DNA of 64,000 bases from JAWXBT01 sp964523015 (lineage in GTDB: Bacteria; Bdellovibrionota_C; UBA2361; J135), in contig CAZFXN010000006.1 of NCBI GenBank assembly GCA_964523015.1, forward strand, positions 10,118 through 74,117, given 5' to 3'. The position numbers and the translations under genes are program-made. Position 1 is the stretch's first letter; the number at the start of each line of letters is the position of its first letter. The notes under the pieces are model-generated. The model was not told the DNA's origin. It did no database searches and worked only from the letters and a program-made list of their open reading frames with translations. Of this stretch, positions 1-10,200 are shown in pieces.

Positions 1-166
1 CTAATGAAGTAACACCGATGCCGGCAGTAAAATCTAAGTATTCTTTTCCCTCAGGGGTCCAGATTCTGGAGCCTTTCCCTTTAGCCAGAACAATTCCCTC
101 AGCACGGGAGTAGCATGGTACTGAATATTTTTTGTATAAATCCTTAACTTGATCAGAACTAAGCAC
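1..166 (-). CDS. Class III aminotransferase N-terminus (ArgD-like), cut by window edge
   Basis: Only the first ~55 codons are present; the gene runs off the left edge. Translation on the minus strand reads SVLSSDQVKDLYKKYSVPCY and continues with an EGKEYLDFTAGIGV stretch. That is the N-terminal signature of PLP-dependent class III aminotransferases such as acetylornithine aminotransferase (arginine synthesis). I place the start at a GTG at 164-166, because an AGAAGG Shine-Dalgarno-like site lies about 8 bases upstream and an in-frame stop lies further up. It follows rpoD by 49 bases on the same strand. Ornithine or 4-aminobutyrate aminotransferase is also possible, since the substrate-deciding part is outside the window. 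Confidence 0.7.
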   Translation of the reverse strand, partial: MLSSDQVKDLYKKYSVPCYSRAEGIVLAKGKGSRIWTPEGKEYLDFTAGIGVTSL

Positions 167-215
167 GGAAATACCTTCTAAAGTAAAAAAGGTAGTTTTA
201 CATAAAATCGCTTAC

Positions 216-2387
216 TTACTCAGCGACAAATCCTTTAAGCTTCTTACTTCTACTTGGATGTCGAAGTTTTCTAAGAGCTTTAGCTTCAATCTGCCTAATA
301 CGCTCTCTGGTTACATCAAAATTCTGACCGACTTCTTCAAGGGTATGATCACTCTTCTCTCCGATACCAAAACGCATGCGCAGGACCTTCTCTTCACGTG
401 GAGTAAGGGTCGACAGAACTCTCCGTGTTTGCTCCTGAAGATTCATGTTAACAACAGCATCAGCTGGTGAAAGGACTCGCTTGTCCTCAATAAAATCACC
501 AAGCAACGAATCCTCCTCTTCACCAATAGGTGTTTCTAAAGAGATCGGCTCTTTAGCAATCTTCATTACTTTGCGAACTTTATCAATGGAGATATCCATT
601 CGTTGGGCTATCTCTTCAGGTGTAGGCTCCCGTCCTAAATCCTGGACTAACTGTCGTGATGTACGGAGTAATTTATTGATCGTTTCGATCATATGAACAG
701 GGATACGGATCGTACGAGCCTGATCAGCGATTGCTCGGGTAATCGCCTGACGAATCCACCAAGTTGCATAAGTAGAGAATTTGTATCCACGTTGATATTC
801 AAACTTATCAACAGCTTTCATTAGACCAATATTTCCCTCTTGAATAAGATCTAAGAATTGAAGACCACGATTGGTATATTTCTTAGCAATAGAAACTACC
901 AGTCTTAGATTTGCTTCGATCAGTTCACGTTTAGCTTCGTAAGCTAACTGCTCCCCATCTTTCATGTTGTAGACGGATTCTCTAAACTCATCAAAATCAC
1001 GCATGACGTCATTTTCAAGAGTTGTTACCTTCTCTTTTAATTCAGCTAAGATAAGTCCCATCTGACGACCATCAGTGGCTTTTAATTTAAATCTACGACA
1101 AGCGCGTTTGAAATCTAATTGATTCTCACTAGCTAATTCTACAGCGGCTTGTAACACTTCCGCTCTTGGCCGACCAAGCTTACGCTCAATCTCCTTTAAT
1201 CGCTGAGAGACCTCTAATACTTCACTAAAAACTTTCTTTACATACTCAGCCATAGCATCAAACTGCTTTCCGCTAAGGTTCAGATCCAAAATTTTAACTG
1301 AATTTTTCTTAAGAACTTTTCGGTATTTCTTATCGGCATCGGCCTCTGTTTTTTTACCTCTTGCTTTCTGAAGATTCTCTGAAGCTGCAGTAGTATCACG
1401 AAGGGCGCGCCTATATGTATTTCCTTTCTTTAAGAAATCATTTTTAGCTTTCTCGTCTTCCGCTAACTTTTTAGCTTTAGCCTCATCGATCTGCTCAGCA
1501 GGATCACTATCATCATCATCTTGAATAATCTTTCTTGGTTGATCATCATCCTCTTCTTCTGATGGATCGACCTCTTCTTCTTCAAATAGATCTCGTAATC
1601 TTAGTGTTCCCTCTTTGACTCTATCAAATAAAGTTACGATAAACTTAACGGCTAATGGCTGTCCCAAAAGCAACTCACGAGCAACCAGTGCGCCAGCTTC
1701 TATTCTTTTCGCAATCTCAACTTCCCCTTCACGGGTCAAAAGACTTACACTGCCCATCTCTCGCAGATACATTCTAACTGGATCGGCACTTTTACCTAAT
1801 GTCGATTCATCATAGATTGGATCCAGTGGAGCTTCTGGCTCTCTCTCATCGCCATCAAAGGTCTCCCCTCCATCATCAACAATATCAATATCAAGATCAT
1901 CAAATACAGAGATAACCTCTTCTAATTGATCGGCTGATACTAAATCAGATGGCAATCCTTCATTTAAATCCTCTAAAGTTAGAAAGCCTTTTTCCTTTCC
2001 TAGTTCTACAAGTCGGGTGACTTCACGAGTACGATCAGCATTAGTAGCAGCATTGTTTTTATTGTCAGAATTTTGAATCGCTGACTCAATCGCTGCCTCT
2101 TCACTTTTATGTAATTTTGAACCACCTGATTTAGTACGAGCAGAAATTGCGGTTTTAGATACTTTGACTTCTTGACTACCATTAGAATCAATTTTTCTAG
2201 GTCGACCTCTTTTTTTGGGAGGTTCAGGCTCAGTGCGGGCTTCAGCGCGGACAGAAACTTTTCCCTTTAACTTTGAGCGGGCTACTTTCATAGCCCGGAG
2301 TTTTTCGCCTCTACCGCTACCAGCTTTTAGGGTGCGACCTCTAGATGTATTTTTTGACTTTGATTTCACTGTCCTTAAATCCTTCAT
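216..2387 (-). CDS. rpoD: Primary RNA polymerase sigma factor RpoD (sigma-70)
   Basis: A 723-residue group 1 sigma factor. Region 1.2 (MYLREMGSVSLLTREGE) is followed by the long acidic non-conserved insert, with runs of D and E. Region 2 is nearly invariant (FLDLIQEGNIGLMKAVDKFE, then YATWWIRQAITRAIADQA), followed by region 3 and a region 4 helix-turn-helix (LEEVGQNFDVTRERIRQIEA). It is longer than the roughly 610-residue E. coli protein. The extra length is mainly a Lys/Arg-rich N-terminus carrying an AT-hook-like KKRGRPRKI at residues 58-66. It lies 200 bases downstream of dnaG on the same strand, the familiar macromolecular-synthesis arrangement. The Shine-Dalgarno before the ATG is weak. 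Confidence 0.97.
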   Translation of the reverse strand: MKDLRTVKSKSKNTSRGRTLKAGSGRGEKLRAMKVARSKLKGKVSVRAEARTEPEPPKKRGRPRKIDSNGSQEVKVSKTAISARTKSGGSKLHKSEEAAIESAIQNSDNKNNAATNADRTREVTRLVELGKEKGFLTLEDLNEGLPSDLVSADQLEEVISVFDDLDIDIVDDGGETFDGDEREPEAPLDPIYDESTLGKSADPVRMYLREMGSVSLLTREGEVEIAKRIEAGALVARELLLGQPLAVKFIVTLFDRVKEGTLRLRDLFEEEEVDPSEEEDDDQPRKIIQDDDDSDPAEQIDEAKAKKLAEDEKAKNDFLKKGNTYRRALRDTTAASENLQKARGKKTEADADKKYRKVLKKNSVKILDLNLSGKQFDAMAEYVKKVFSEVLEVSQRLKEIERKLGRPRAEVLQAAVELASENQLDFKRACRRFKLKATDGRQMGLILAELKEKVTTLENDVMRDFDEFRESVYNMKDGEQLAYEAKRELIEANLRLVVSIAKKYTNRGLQFLDLIQEGNIGLMKAVDKFEYQRGYKFSTYATWWIRQAITRAIADQARTIRIPVHMIETINKLLRTSRQLVQDLGREPTPEEIAQRMDISIDKVRKVMKIAKEPISLETPIGEEEDSLLGDFIEDKRVLSPADAVVNMNLQEQTRRVLSTLTPREEKVLRMRFGIGEKSDHTLEEVGQNFDVTRERIRQIEAKALRKLRHPSRSKKLKGFVAE

Positions 2388-2589
2388 TATGATCTCTAAG
2401 TGACTTGCCTATTGCTGGTTCTAATCAAATCTTGGCGAGAGCCCATAGAATTATCTTGACAACTTTCAAGCAACCCTAAAAAAGCACAATTCCGCAAAAA
2501 TTTAACAGCTTCATTTGTATGAAAAATGTAAGGAATTATAATTACATATGTAAGATACTTACGCTAGTGCATGGAACTTAATTTATGTC

Positions 2590-4455
2590 CTAAATTCCTC
2601 GATCTTTAAGCTCTCCAAGGCGACGTCTAACTAAAAGCATCTCCTGACTTAAATTTATCTTGGAGGTTTCATCCTCTGCACCCTTTAGTTCCAACTCTAC
2701 CTGGCTAACTCTTTCTTTTAATTGGTTTTTTTCATAAGTAAGAAGGCATTCTTTAAAAACCTGTCCTAGATCTAAATTTGGATATTCGGCAGCCTTATAG
2801 GAATCTTTCCAAAATTGAACCCAATCCGTACCTAAGGATGTTAAAAAATCTCGTAACTCAATTTTCTTTTGTTCGTCTGTGCCTACCTTAGAAACGATCT
2901 CATGTAGTCCTACCAAAAAACGTAAAGTAGCTTGATGAGCCTTGGTGCATAGAATTGGATTTGAAAGGGCCTGCTCAACAAGATCTCTTCTTACTGCAAC
3001 AGCTCGTAATAGTTCCTTGTCTACTTTAGGTAATTGTACAAAGCGTTCGTTAATACTGTTTTCGTCATCGTCTTCTAAATCATTACTATCTTCAGTAACA
3101 ACAATATTTTTTGCAACAGAGGCATTTCCCTCAATAAATTTTAGGAAATCCTTTGATTCTATCATTAACTTTGCAGCAGCCGTCTCGATCAGTGAGCTTC
3201 TTTCAATAGAGTTTGAAACCTTAGATAATAGCAGAGATAATTCTTTGGCGATTTTTCCCTTACTCGCAGCTCCAATGGAACGAGCTGAAGAGATCCCTTC
3301 AAGCCCAGAATATTTTTGGATCATCGCGTCAACAAAGCATTCAAAAAGTGGAAGTTTTCTAAGATTATTTAGTGCTTTCTCAGTATGCTCTCCGTGTTTT
3401 TCAGCAAACGTGTCTGGATCTTCATCCGAATCTAAGAAAAGGGCCGAAACATCGATACCGGAGTTAATTGTTACAGCAAACATCTTAGTTGCAGCATTTC
3501 TACCTGCATCATCACCATCAAATACAACGATTAGTCGTTTAGCTAGCTGAGATAATCGCTTAATATGATCTTCGGTGACGGCTGTCCCACAGGTGGCAAC
3601 AGTATTCTCAATCCCTACTCTCCATAGGCCAATAACATCAAGGTATCCCTCAACCAGATAAACCTGACCAGACTCCCTTATTCTTTTACTTGCCTGAGGT
3701 AGGCCGTACAGAATTTTACTTTTTTTATAAACTTCAGTTTCTGGTGAATTTAAATATTTAGGAGATTTTTTTTCTCGTTCTGGATCACTTAATCCTGGAA
3801 TTATTCTTCCACCAAATCCAGCAATTCTTTTAGGATCAATAAAAATCGGAAACATTAAACGACCACGAAAGCGATCGATTAACTTCCCTGAATGATTCCT
3901 CTGTCCAAGTCCAGATTTTATAATTAGATCTTCGTCAAATTTTTTACTTAGTAAAAAATCTGACAAAGATGACCATTCATCCTTAGAAAAACCAACCAGA
4001 AATGACTTACAACTGTTAGCATTAAGGTTACGCTTCTCTAAGTATTGCTTAAGCACAGAAGGTCCATTAGGAATGGCCTGTCCAAAAAACTGAGCTGCGG
4101 CATGGTTAATCTTATAATACGCTTCAGTATTAACTGCCGAAGCTGTTACTCCTTGACCGCCTTGCTCATATACAATTGGGACACCGTAACGAGAGGCTAA
4201 CTCCTCAACTGCTTCGGGAAAAGTTAGTCCCCTTGTACTCATTACATAAGAGATTACATTTCCACTCTCACCACATCCAAAACAGTAGTAGGTATCTCCA
4301 GAATCACGCACCATAAAAGAGGGCGATCGCTCAGAATGAAACGGGCATAATCCAGTATAATTTCTACCTTGGCGTTTTAACGATACACTCTCACCCACTA
4401 CTTCAAGTAGATTTGCTGCATCGCGAACTTTGCCAATAGTTTCTTTAGCTATCAC
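2590..4455 (-). CDS. dnaG: DNA primase DnaG
   Basis: A 621-residue primase that makes RNA primers at replication forks. The N-terminal CHC2 zinc site is visible as C37, H40, C58 and C61 (CPFH ... YYCFGCG). The Toprim catalytic core follows with VYLVEGYLDVIGL and the metal-binding VVFDGDDAGRNAA. The C-terminal ~150 residues are helical, as in the helicase-interaction domain, and end in a Glu/Leu-rich coiled segment. Length is normal for the family. It starts 114 bases downstream of mtnP and is followed by rpoD on the same strand. Confidence 0.96.
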   Translation of the reverse strand: MIAKETIGKVRDAANLLEVVGESVSLKRQGRNYTGLCPFHSERSPSFMVRDSGDTYYCFGCGESGNVISYVMSTRGLTFPEAVEELASRYGVPIVYEQGGQGVTASAVNTEAYYKINHAAAQFFGQAIPNGPSVLKQYLEKRNLNANSCKSFLVGFSKDEWSSLSDFLLSKKFDEDLIIKSGLGQRNHSGKLIDRFRGRLMFPIFIDPKRIAGFGGRIIPGLSDPEREKKSPKYLNSPETEVYKKSKILYGLPQASKRIRESGQVYLVEGYLDVIGLWRVGIENTVATCGTAVTEDHIKRLSQLAKRLIVVFDGDDAGRNAATKMFAVTINSGIDVSALFLDSDEDPDTFAEKHGEHTEKALNNLRKLPLFECFVDAMIQKYSGLEGISSARSIGAASKGKIAKELSLLLSKVSNSIERSSLIETAAAKLMIESKDFLKFIEGNASVAKNIVVTEDSNDLEDDDENSINERFVQLPKVDKELLRAVAVRRDLVEQALSNPILCTKAHQATLRFLVGLHEIVSKVGTDEQKKIELRDFLTSLGTDWVQFWKDSYKAAEYPNLDLGQVFKECLLTYEKNQLKERVSQVELELKGAEDETSKINLSQEMLLVRRRLGELKDRGI

Positions 4456-4480
4456 TTACAGCCATTAAAATAACTAATTT

Positions 4481-4557
4481 ATACCAAAGCATAGTAGGTT
4501 TTTCTGATTTCTTGACAAGCCTTTGGCTTGGCAGAATTTCTAATAATGCTTTGGTAT
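4481..4557. repeat. Nested inverted repeats between mtnP and dnaG
   Basis: ATACCAAAGCAT (4481-4492) is exactly complementary to ATGCTTTGGTAT (4546-4557), giving 12-bp arms about 53 bases apart. Inside them CAAGCC (4516-4521) pairs with GGCTTG (4525-4530) around a 3-base loop. The element fills most of the dnaG leader. It could be a read-through attenuator, an RNA processing site or a small palindromic repeat; the sequence alone does not decide. Confidence 0.6.
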
Positions 4558-4567
4558 TTATTGTTTT

Positions 4568-4591
4568 GCTCAATTTTTTGCAAAATTGAGC
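4568..4591 (-). terminator. Hairpin at the 3' end of mtnP
   Basis: GCTCAATTTT (4568-4577) pairs with AAAATTGAGC (4582-4591) around a 4-base loop. The stem overlaps the mtnP stop codon. The stem is AT-rich and is not followed by a clear U-tract on the minus strand, so it may protect the mRNA end rather than terminate. Confidence 0.45.
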
Positions 4592-5460
4592 TGGTACCTC
4601 TCTATTAAAGGTTTGAGATCGTTTAATCTCTCTTTGGAAACAGAATTAAATTGGGTTACTAGCGCAGAGGAGAGCGCGTTCCTAGCTAGATCTGACGGCT
4701 GAGTAGCTGAGATTTTTGTCATTAAATTAAGTAAAAGCGTATTGGCCTTATGAGCATTCTCTTTTAATACCTTCATTACCTTACTTACTTCAACTGCCTC
4801 TTCATTTTCTTTCCAGCAGTCATAATCAGTCACTAAGTTAAGTCCGGCATAAGAGATCTCAGCTTCCCTTGCTAATTTTGCCTCTGGCATATTGGTCATT
4901 CCAATAATGACTGCTCCCATCGATCTATAAAGGTGAGACTCCGCTTTTGATGAGAATAATGGCCCCTCTATACAGATATGAGTACCACCATCATGAACTA
5001 TATCATGACTAAGGGTCTCTTTTGCTGATTGTAGTAACAACGATCTTAATACCGGACAAAAAGGCTCTGCAAAACTAACATGAGCTACGAGTCCCTCTCC
5101 AAAAAATGTTCCTTTTCTTCCTTTAGTCCAATCAAGACTCTGATCAGGTATTACAATATGTCCTGGGGGGTATTCCTCTTTTAGACTACCAACAGCACCG
5201 ACACCTACACACCACTCTGCGCCAAGTGTTTTTAAGGCATAAATATTTGCCTGGTAATTAACCTCAGAGGGTAAGATAGAGTGATTCCGACCATGTCGAG
5301 CTAAAAATAAAACATCTACATCACCTACTTTGCCGCTTAGGATAGTATCAGAAGGTTTTCCATATGGAGTTGAAACATCGTGAGTTTGTGTGTCTGAGAG
5401 TCCAGCAAAAGAGTATAATCCGCTACCACCAATAATTGCTAATACAGTTTTTTTAGACAT
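4570..5460 (-). CDS. mtnP: S-methyl-5'-thioadenosine phosphorylase
   Basis: A 296-residue PNP/MTAP family 2 nucleoside phosphorylase. It cleaves methylthioadenosine with phosphate to adenine and methylthioribose-1-phosphate in methionine salvage. Visible features are the N-terminal phosphate-binding GGSGLYSF, then RHGRNHSILPSEVNYQAN, the MTNMPEAKLAREAEI substrate loop and TDYDCW. The Asp pair in TDYDCW is typical of the adenine-preferring MTAP form rather than guanine/hypoxanthine PNP. It starts 13 bases after the thiolase gene, so co-transcription is likely. Specificity between adenosine, inosine and MTA is inferred from motifs only. Confidence 0.88.
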   Translation of the reverse strand: MSKKTVLAIIGGSGLYSFAGLSDTQTHDVSTPYGKPSDTILSGKVGDVDVLFLARHGRNHSILPSEVNYQANIYALKTLGAEWCVGVGAVGSLKEEYPPGHIVIPDQSLDWTKGRKGTFFGEGLVAHVSFAEPFCPVLRSLLLQSAKETLSHDIVHDGGTHICIEGPLFSSKAESHLYRSMGAVIIGMTNMPEAKLAREAEISYAGLNLVTDYDCWKENEEAVEVSKVMKVLKENAHKANTLLLNLMTKISATQPSDLARNALSSALVTQFNSVSKERLNDLKPLIERYQLNFAKN

Positions 5461-5473
5461 TCTTATCTCGTTT

Positions 5474-6682
5474 CTAGTTAAGATTTTTTACCATTATGGC
5501 AATTCCTTGTCCGCCACCAACGCACAGAGTTGCTATACCTAGATTCCTCTTATTTCTCTTTAATGCGTGAACCAGTGTAACAAGCACTCTGGCTCCACTT
5601 GCTCCAATAGGATGACCAAGTGCGATGGCTCCACCGTATATATTTACTTTTGCAGGATCCAACTCTAACGATCTGGAAACAGCCAAAGCCTGAGAGGCAA
5701 ATGCTTCATTAGCCTCAAATAGATCTATCTCGGAGATCTTAACTTTTGTTTTAGCGCACAACTTCTGCACAGCCCCAACAGGACCAAGCCCCATCAGTTC
5801 AGGCTCAACACCATTTGATGCCCATCCTAAAACTTCAGCTAACGGAGTTAATCCATGTTTTTTTACCGCTTCTTCACTCGCTAAAAGCACCATGGCTGCG
5901 CCATCATTAATGCCTGAGGCATTACCAGCAGTAACAGAACCATCAGATTTAAATGCAGGCTTAAGACTTGATAAAGATTCTTTTGTAGCATCTCCTCTTG
6001 GATGCTCATCCACTAAGAACTCACCAACAACCTTGTCGCGCTTTAGGAGTGGAACTCCTGTTATCTCCTCAGTAAAGCACCCTTTGCTTATCGCTTCTTT
6101 GGCTCGCATCTGACTCTCAAAAGCAAAAGCATCCTGATCTTCTCTTGAAATTTTAAATTTTGTCGCTAAGTTTTCAGCAGTTATTCCCATATGACAGGAA
6201 TGAAAAACATCAGTGAGTCCATCTTGTAAAATTAGATCACTTAATTCTACATTTCCAAGTTTTGCTCCCCACCTAGTTCCTTTTGAAACAAACACAGCTT
6301 GTGACATGCTTTCAGTACCGCCAGCCAGGATTACGTTAGCGTCGCCGGAGGAGATAGACTGACATCCTAGAGTAATTGCCTTTAGACCAGAGCCGCAAAC
6401 TTTGTTAACAGTGTAGGCTGGAACTGAGACTGGCAACCCGGCACCAAGAGTAACCTGTCGGGCAATATTCATTCCGTGTCCAGCACCTAAAACATTACCG
6501 ACAATTACTTCATCAATATGCTCCCTAAGGACTAGCTCTTTAGCGGTAGATTTAAAAGTGGCAGTGGCAGCAACTTGTCCTAAGTAAGCTGGTCCAGCAT
6601 CGACTAAACTTCCACCGAATTTACCGATCGCGGTTCTTTTTGCAGAAACAATGTAAACTTTAGATGCTGGACTACTTGACAT
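5474..6682 (-). CDS. atoB: Acetyl-CoA C-acetyltransferase (thiolase)
   Basis: A 402-residue biosynthetic-type thiolase that condenses two acetyl-CoA to acetoacetyl-CoA, or runs in reverse in fatty-acid and ketone breakdown. The nucleophilic Cys is C96 in VNKVCGSGLKAI. The C-terminal GHPIGASGAR (His) and CVGGGQGIA (second Cys) complete the active site. Length matches the ~390-residue family norm. It is tightly packed between greA (24 bases upstream) and mtnP (13 bases downstream). The short-chain assignment is the usual one for this subfamily; a 3-ketoacyl-CoA thiolase cannot be excluded. Confidence 0.88.
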   Translation of the reverse strand: MSSSPASKVYIVSAKRTAIGKFGGSLVDAGPAYLGQVAATATFKSTAKELVLREHIDEVIVGNVLGAGHGMNIARQVTLGAGLPVSVPAYTVNKVCGSGLKAITLGCQSISSGDANVILAGGTESMSQAVFVSKGTRWGAKLGNVELSDLILQDGLTDVFHSCHMGITAENLATKFKISREDQDAFAFESQMRAKEAISKGCFTEEITGVPLLKRDKVVGEFLVDEHPRGDATKESLSSLKPAFKSDGSVTAGNASGINDGAAMVLLASEEAVKKHGLTPLAEVLGWASNGVEPELMGLGPVGAVQKLCAKTKVKISEIDLFEANEAFASQALAVSRSLELDPAKVNIYGGAIALGHPIGASGARVLVTLVHALKRNKRNLGIATLCVGGGQGIAIMVKNLN

Positions 6683-6706
6683 ATTTACTCCAAAAAACTT
6701 TTTGCA

Positions 6707-7228
6707 CTATTCTAAGGATTGATCATCCTTATCTTCCTCATCATCAACGTAATCAACAAAGATCTTTAAAACTTCATACTCTTTCTGACCACTTGGTAAA
6801 GTGATAGTAACGATATCCCCTTCAGATTTCCCAATTAAACTTTTACCGATTGGAGATTCAAAAGAGATCAACCCCTGCCCTACATCTGACTCATCAGCTC
6901 CGACTAAGGTAATTACCTTCTTCTCTCCAGAATCGGTATCTTCAACCTTTACTGAAACGCCAAAAGTTACTCTTGCAGGTTCTGGAGTATCTCTAGGATC
7001 GATGACCTGGGCTAAAGATAACTTGGCTTCAATATCCCTAATTTTTGCTTCGGTCATTCCAGATTTTTCTTTTGCAGCATCGTAGTCAGCATTCTCACTG
7101 AGATCTCCATGCTCACGTGCCACTTCTATCGCTCTAGATAGTTCAGGTCGGGTAGACTTTAATCGATGAACCTCTTTACGAAGCCGGTTATAGCTACGAG
7201 GAGTCATCGGTACTTTAATTGTTGTCAT
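6707..7228 (-). CDS. greA: Transcription elongation factor GreA
   Basis: A 173-residue Gre factor that rescues backtracked RNA polymerase by stimulating transcript cleavage. The N-terminal coiled coil (residues ~8-80) carries the acidic tip in EHGDLSENADYDAAKE. The C-terminal FKBP-like domain includes SPIGKSLIGKSEGD. An acidic tail (DDEEDKDD) extends past the normal ~158 residues. A GAGG Shine-Dalgarno precedes the ATG. It starts 23 bases after carB, as in deltaproteobacterial pyr-car-greA operons. Confidence 0.94.
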   Translation of the reverse strand: MTTIKVPMTPRSYNRLRKEVHRLKSTRPELSRAIEVAREHGDLSENADYDAAKEKSGMTEAKIRDIEAKLSLAQVIDPRDTPEPARVTFGVSVKVEDTDSGEKKVITLVGADESDVGQGLISFESPIGKSLIGKSEGDIVTITLPSGQKEYEVLKIFVDYVDDEEDKDDQSLE

Positions 7229-7251
7229 TTTTCCTCGATCTATAAAAATAG

Positions 7252-10200
7252 TTATCGCCTACGTGGCACAACTTTAAGATAATCCTGTAGTGCTCTTACT
7301 TCAAACTGCTTATTATCGGTTATAATCTGAATAGCTTCAACTGCTGCAGAAGCAGCTGAAAGCGTTGTAAAAGTTGGGATCTTCATATCATTGGCCACAA
7401 GCCTAATCGATTTGGAATCAAGCAGCGGGCGGCTACCCTCTGGAGTATTTATAACCATCTGTATTTTGCCTTCAGCTAAAGCATCAACTATGTGAGGAGA
7501 GCCCTCGATCACCTTGTTTATAGGTTGGCAATCAAAACCGTATTCATTTAAAAATTTAGAAGTTCCAGTCGTAGCAACGATCTTAAATCCCATCTGGATT
7601 AATTTAGGGACGATATCAAGAACCTCCATCTTATCATCATTCATAACACTTAAAAAGACCGTTCCACTATCCGGTAAAAAGTTATTAGAAGCATACTGGG
7701 CCCGACAAAAAGCTCCGGCAAAGGTATTATCTATACCCATTACTTCACCAGTTGATTTCATCTCTGGACCTAAGATTCGATCTACTCCTTCAAATTTATG
7801 AAATGGGAAAACACAGGCTTTAACGGCAAAATAAGGAAGTTCTCTTATCTCCTGCACTCCTAGATCTTTAAGTTTCCTTCCTGTCATTACCTTTGCGGCG
7901 ACCTTTGCCCATGGTACACCAGTAGCCTTACTTACAAACGGAACAGTTCTCGAAGCACGGGGATTCACTTCAAGTACATAGATTTCAAGTTCCCGTGTTA
8001 CAGCGAACTGAATATTCATTAAACCACAAACTTTTAATTCTTTAGCTAAGATGATTGCTTGTTTTCTTAGCTCTTCTTGGATCGACATTGACAGCGTAGG
8101 TGGCGGGAAGGTACAAGTGCTATCTCCAGAGTGAATACCAGCACGTTCAATATGCTCCATTATCCCAGCTATCATTACCTCCTGACCGTCACTTACCGCA
8201 TCAACATCAACTTCTATTGCATTATGTAAATACCGATCTAGTAAAACAGGGCGAGAATTAGACATCTCAACCCCTTCTGCAATATATTCCTTTAACTCTT
8301 CATCATTATGAATGACCCGCATCGCTCGACCACCTAAAACAAATGAAGGGCGAATCATCACAGGAAAGCCTATAATTTTAGCCTTTAGAAAAGCTTCGTC
8401 CACAGATTTGGCAGTTTCATTTTGAGGCTGTCTCAATCCAAGTTTATTAATTAAATTAGAAAATAACTCTCTATCTTCTGCCATGTTGATAGAATCAACA
8501 GAAGTTCCTATGATTGGAACGCCTGCGGCTAAGAGATCTTCCGCTAACTTAAGGGGCGTCTGCCCACCGAACTGAACTATTACACCAGCAGGTTTTTCTC
8601 TCTCAACGATGTTTAGAACACTCTCTAAAGTTAGTGGCTCAAAGTAGAGCCGATCACTAATATCGTAATCGGTTGACACTGTTTCAGGATTGCAATTAAC
8701 CATAATGGCTTCAAGTCCCTCCTCCTTAATTGCAAAAACAGCATGAACACAACAGTAATCAAACTCAATTCCCTGACCGATTCGATTCGGCCCAGAGCCA
8801 AGTATCATTATCTTCTTTCTATCTGATGGCGGGGCTTCACTCTCTGAATCATATGTTGAATATAGATATGGAGTATTTGCTACGAACTCTGCCGCACAGG
8901 TATCTACTATCTTAAATGCTGGTAAAATCCCTTTATTTTTACGCTTACACGATATCTCATTTTGAGAATACCCGCTCAATGCAGCAATTCGATGGTCAGA
9001 AAAACCATTCTGCTTTAGTTCACGCAAAAATTGATCATCTTCTATTGAATCCCTATTAATCTCTTTTTCTTGAGAGATTATTTCATTTACTTCAGTAAGG
9101 AACCACGGATCAATTCCGGAAACTTTATTAAGATCTTCAACAGTTGCACCCTTACGGAACGCCTCACCTAAATACCAAAGTCTTTGCGGTCCTGTTTTGC
9201 CTGAAAGTGTAATTAACTCTTCTAAGGTTTTATCTTTTGCAATTTTGCTATTATCAAACCCATATGAATCAAGCTCCAAAGAGCAGATCGCTTTTTGCAA
9301 AGCTTCTTGGAAATTCCGACCAAAGGCCATAGACTCACCAACCGATTTCATCTGAGTACCAAGGGTAGAATCTGCACTTGGAAATTTGTCAAAATTAAAT
9401 CGCGGGATCTTTACTACAACATAATCAATTGATGGCTCAAAGCAGACTGGGGTTTCTTTAGTAATATCATTCTGGATTTCATCTAGGGTATATCCAACAG
9501 CTAATTTAGCAGCAATCTTAGCGATCGGAAATCCAGTTGCTTTTGAAGCTAATGCCGAGCTACGGGAAACTCTAGGATTCATTTCGATGACTATAAGTCG
9601 TCCATCTGCTGGATTTAATGCAAACTGCACATTAGATCCACCAGACTCTACTCCGATCTTTCGCATGATCTTGATCGAAGCATCTCTTACATGTTGGTAT
9701 TCTTTATCAGTAAGTGTTTGTATCGGCGCAACGGTAATAGAATCCCCTGTATGTACTCCCATCGGATCAAAGTTTTCAATAGTACAAACAATTACTACAT
9801 TATCTTTTAAATCTCGCATTACCTCGAGCTCAAGCTCTTTCCACCCTATTAAAGATTCCTCAATTAAGAGTTCCTGATTAGGACTGGCCAATAGCGCAGC
9901 TTTAATACGGGCATCAAATTCAGATGGATCTCTTACAATACCGCCACCACTACCACCCAAAGTTCTTGATGGTCGAATAATACAAGGAAATCCGATCTCT
10001 TTTACAACCTCATGGGCCTCTTTCAAGGAATGAGCAATTCCACTTTTTGCTGATTCAAGTCCAATCTCTTCCATTGCTTTACGGAATAATTCCCGATCTT
10101 CAGCCATCTTAATAGAATCTACCTTGGCACCAATCAGTTCACTTCCATATTTTGCAAAAACGCCCTGCTCGTCCAAAGCTAAAGCAATATTAAGGGCAGT

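Noticed and set aside
241..275. ACTTCTAC...GTCGAAGT inverted repeat resembling the HNH-flanking palindromes
   Set aside because: It lies in the conserved region 4 coding sequence of rpoD, so protein constraint explains it.
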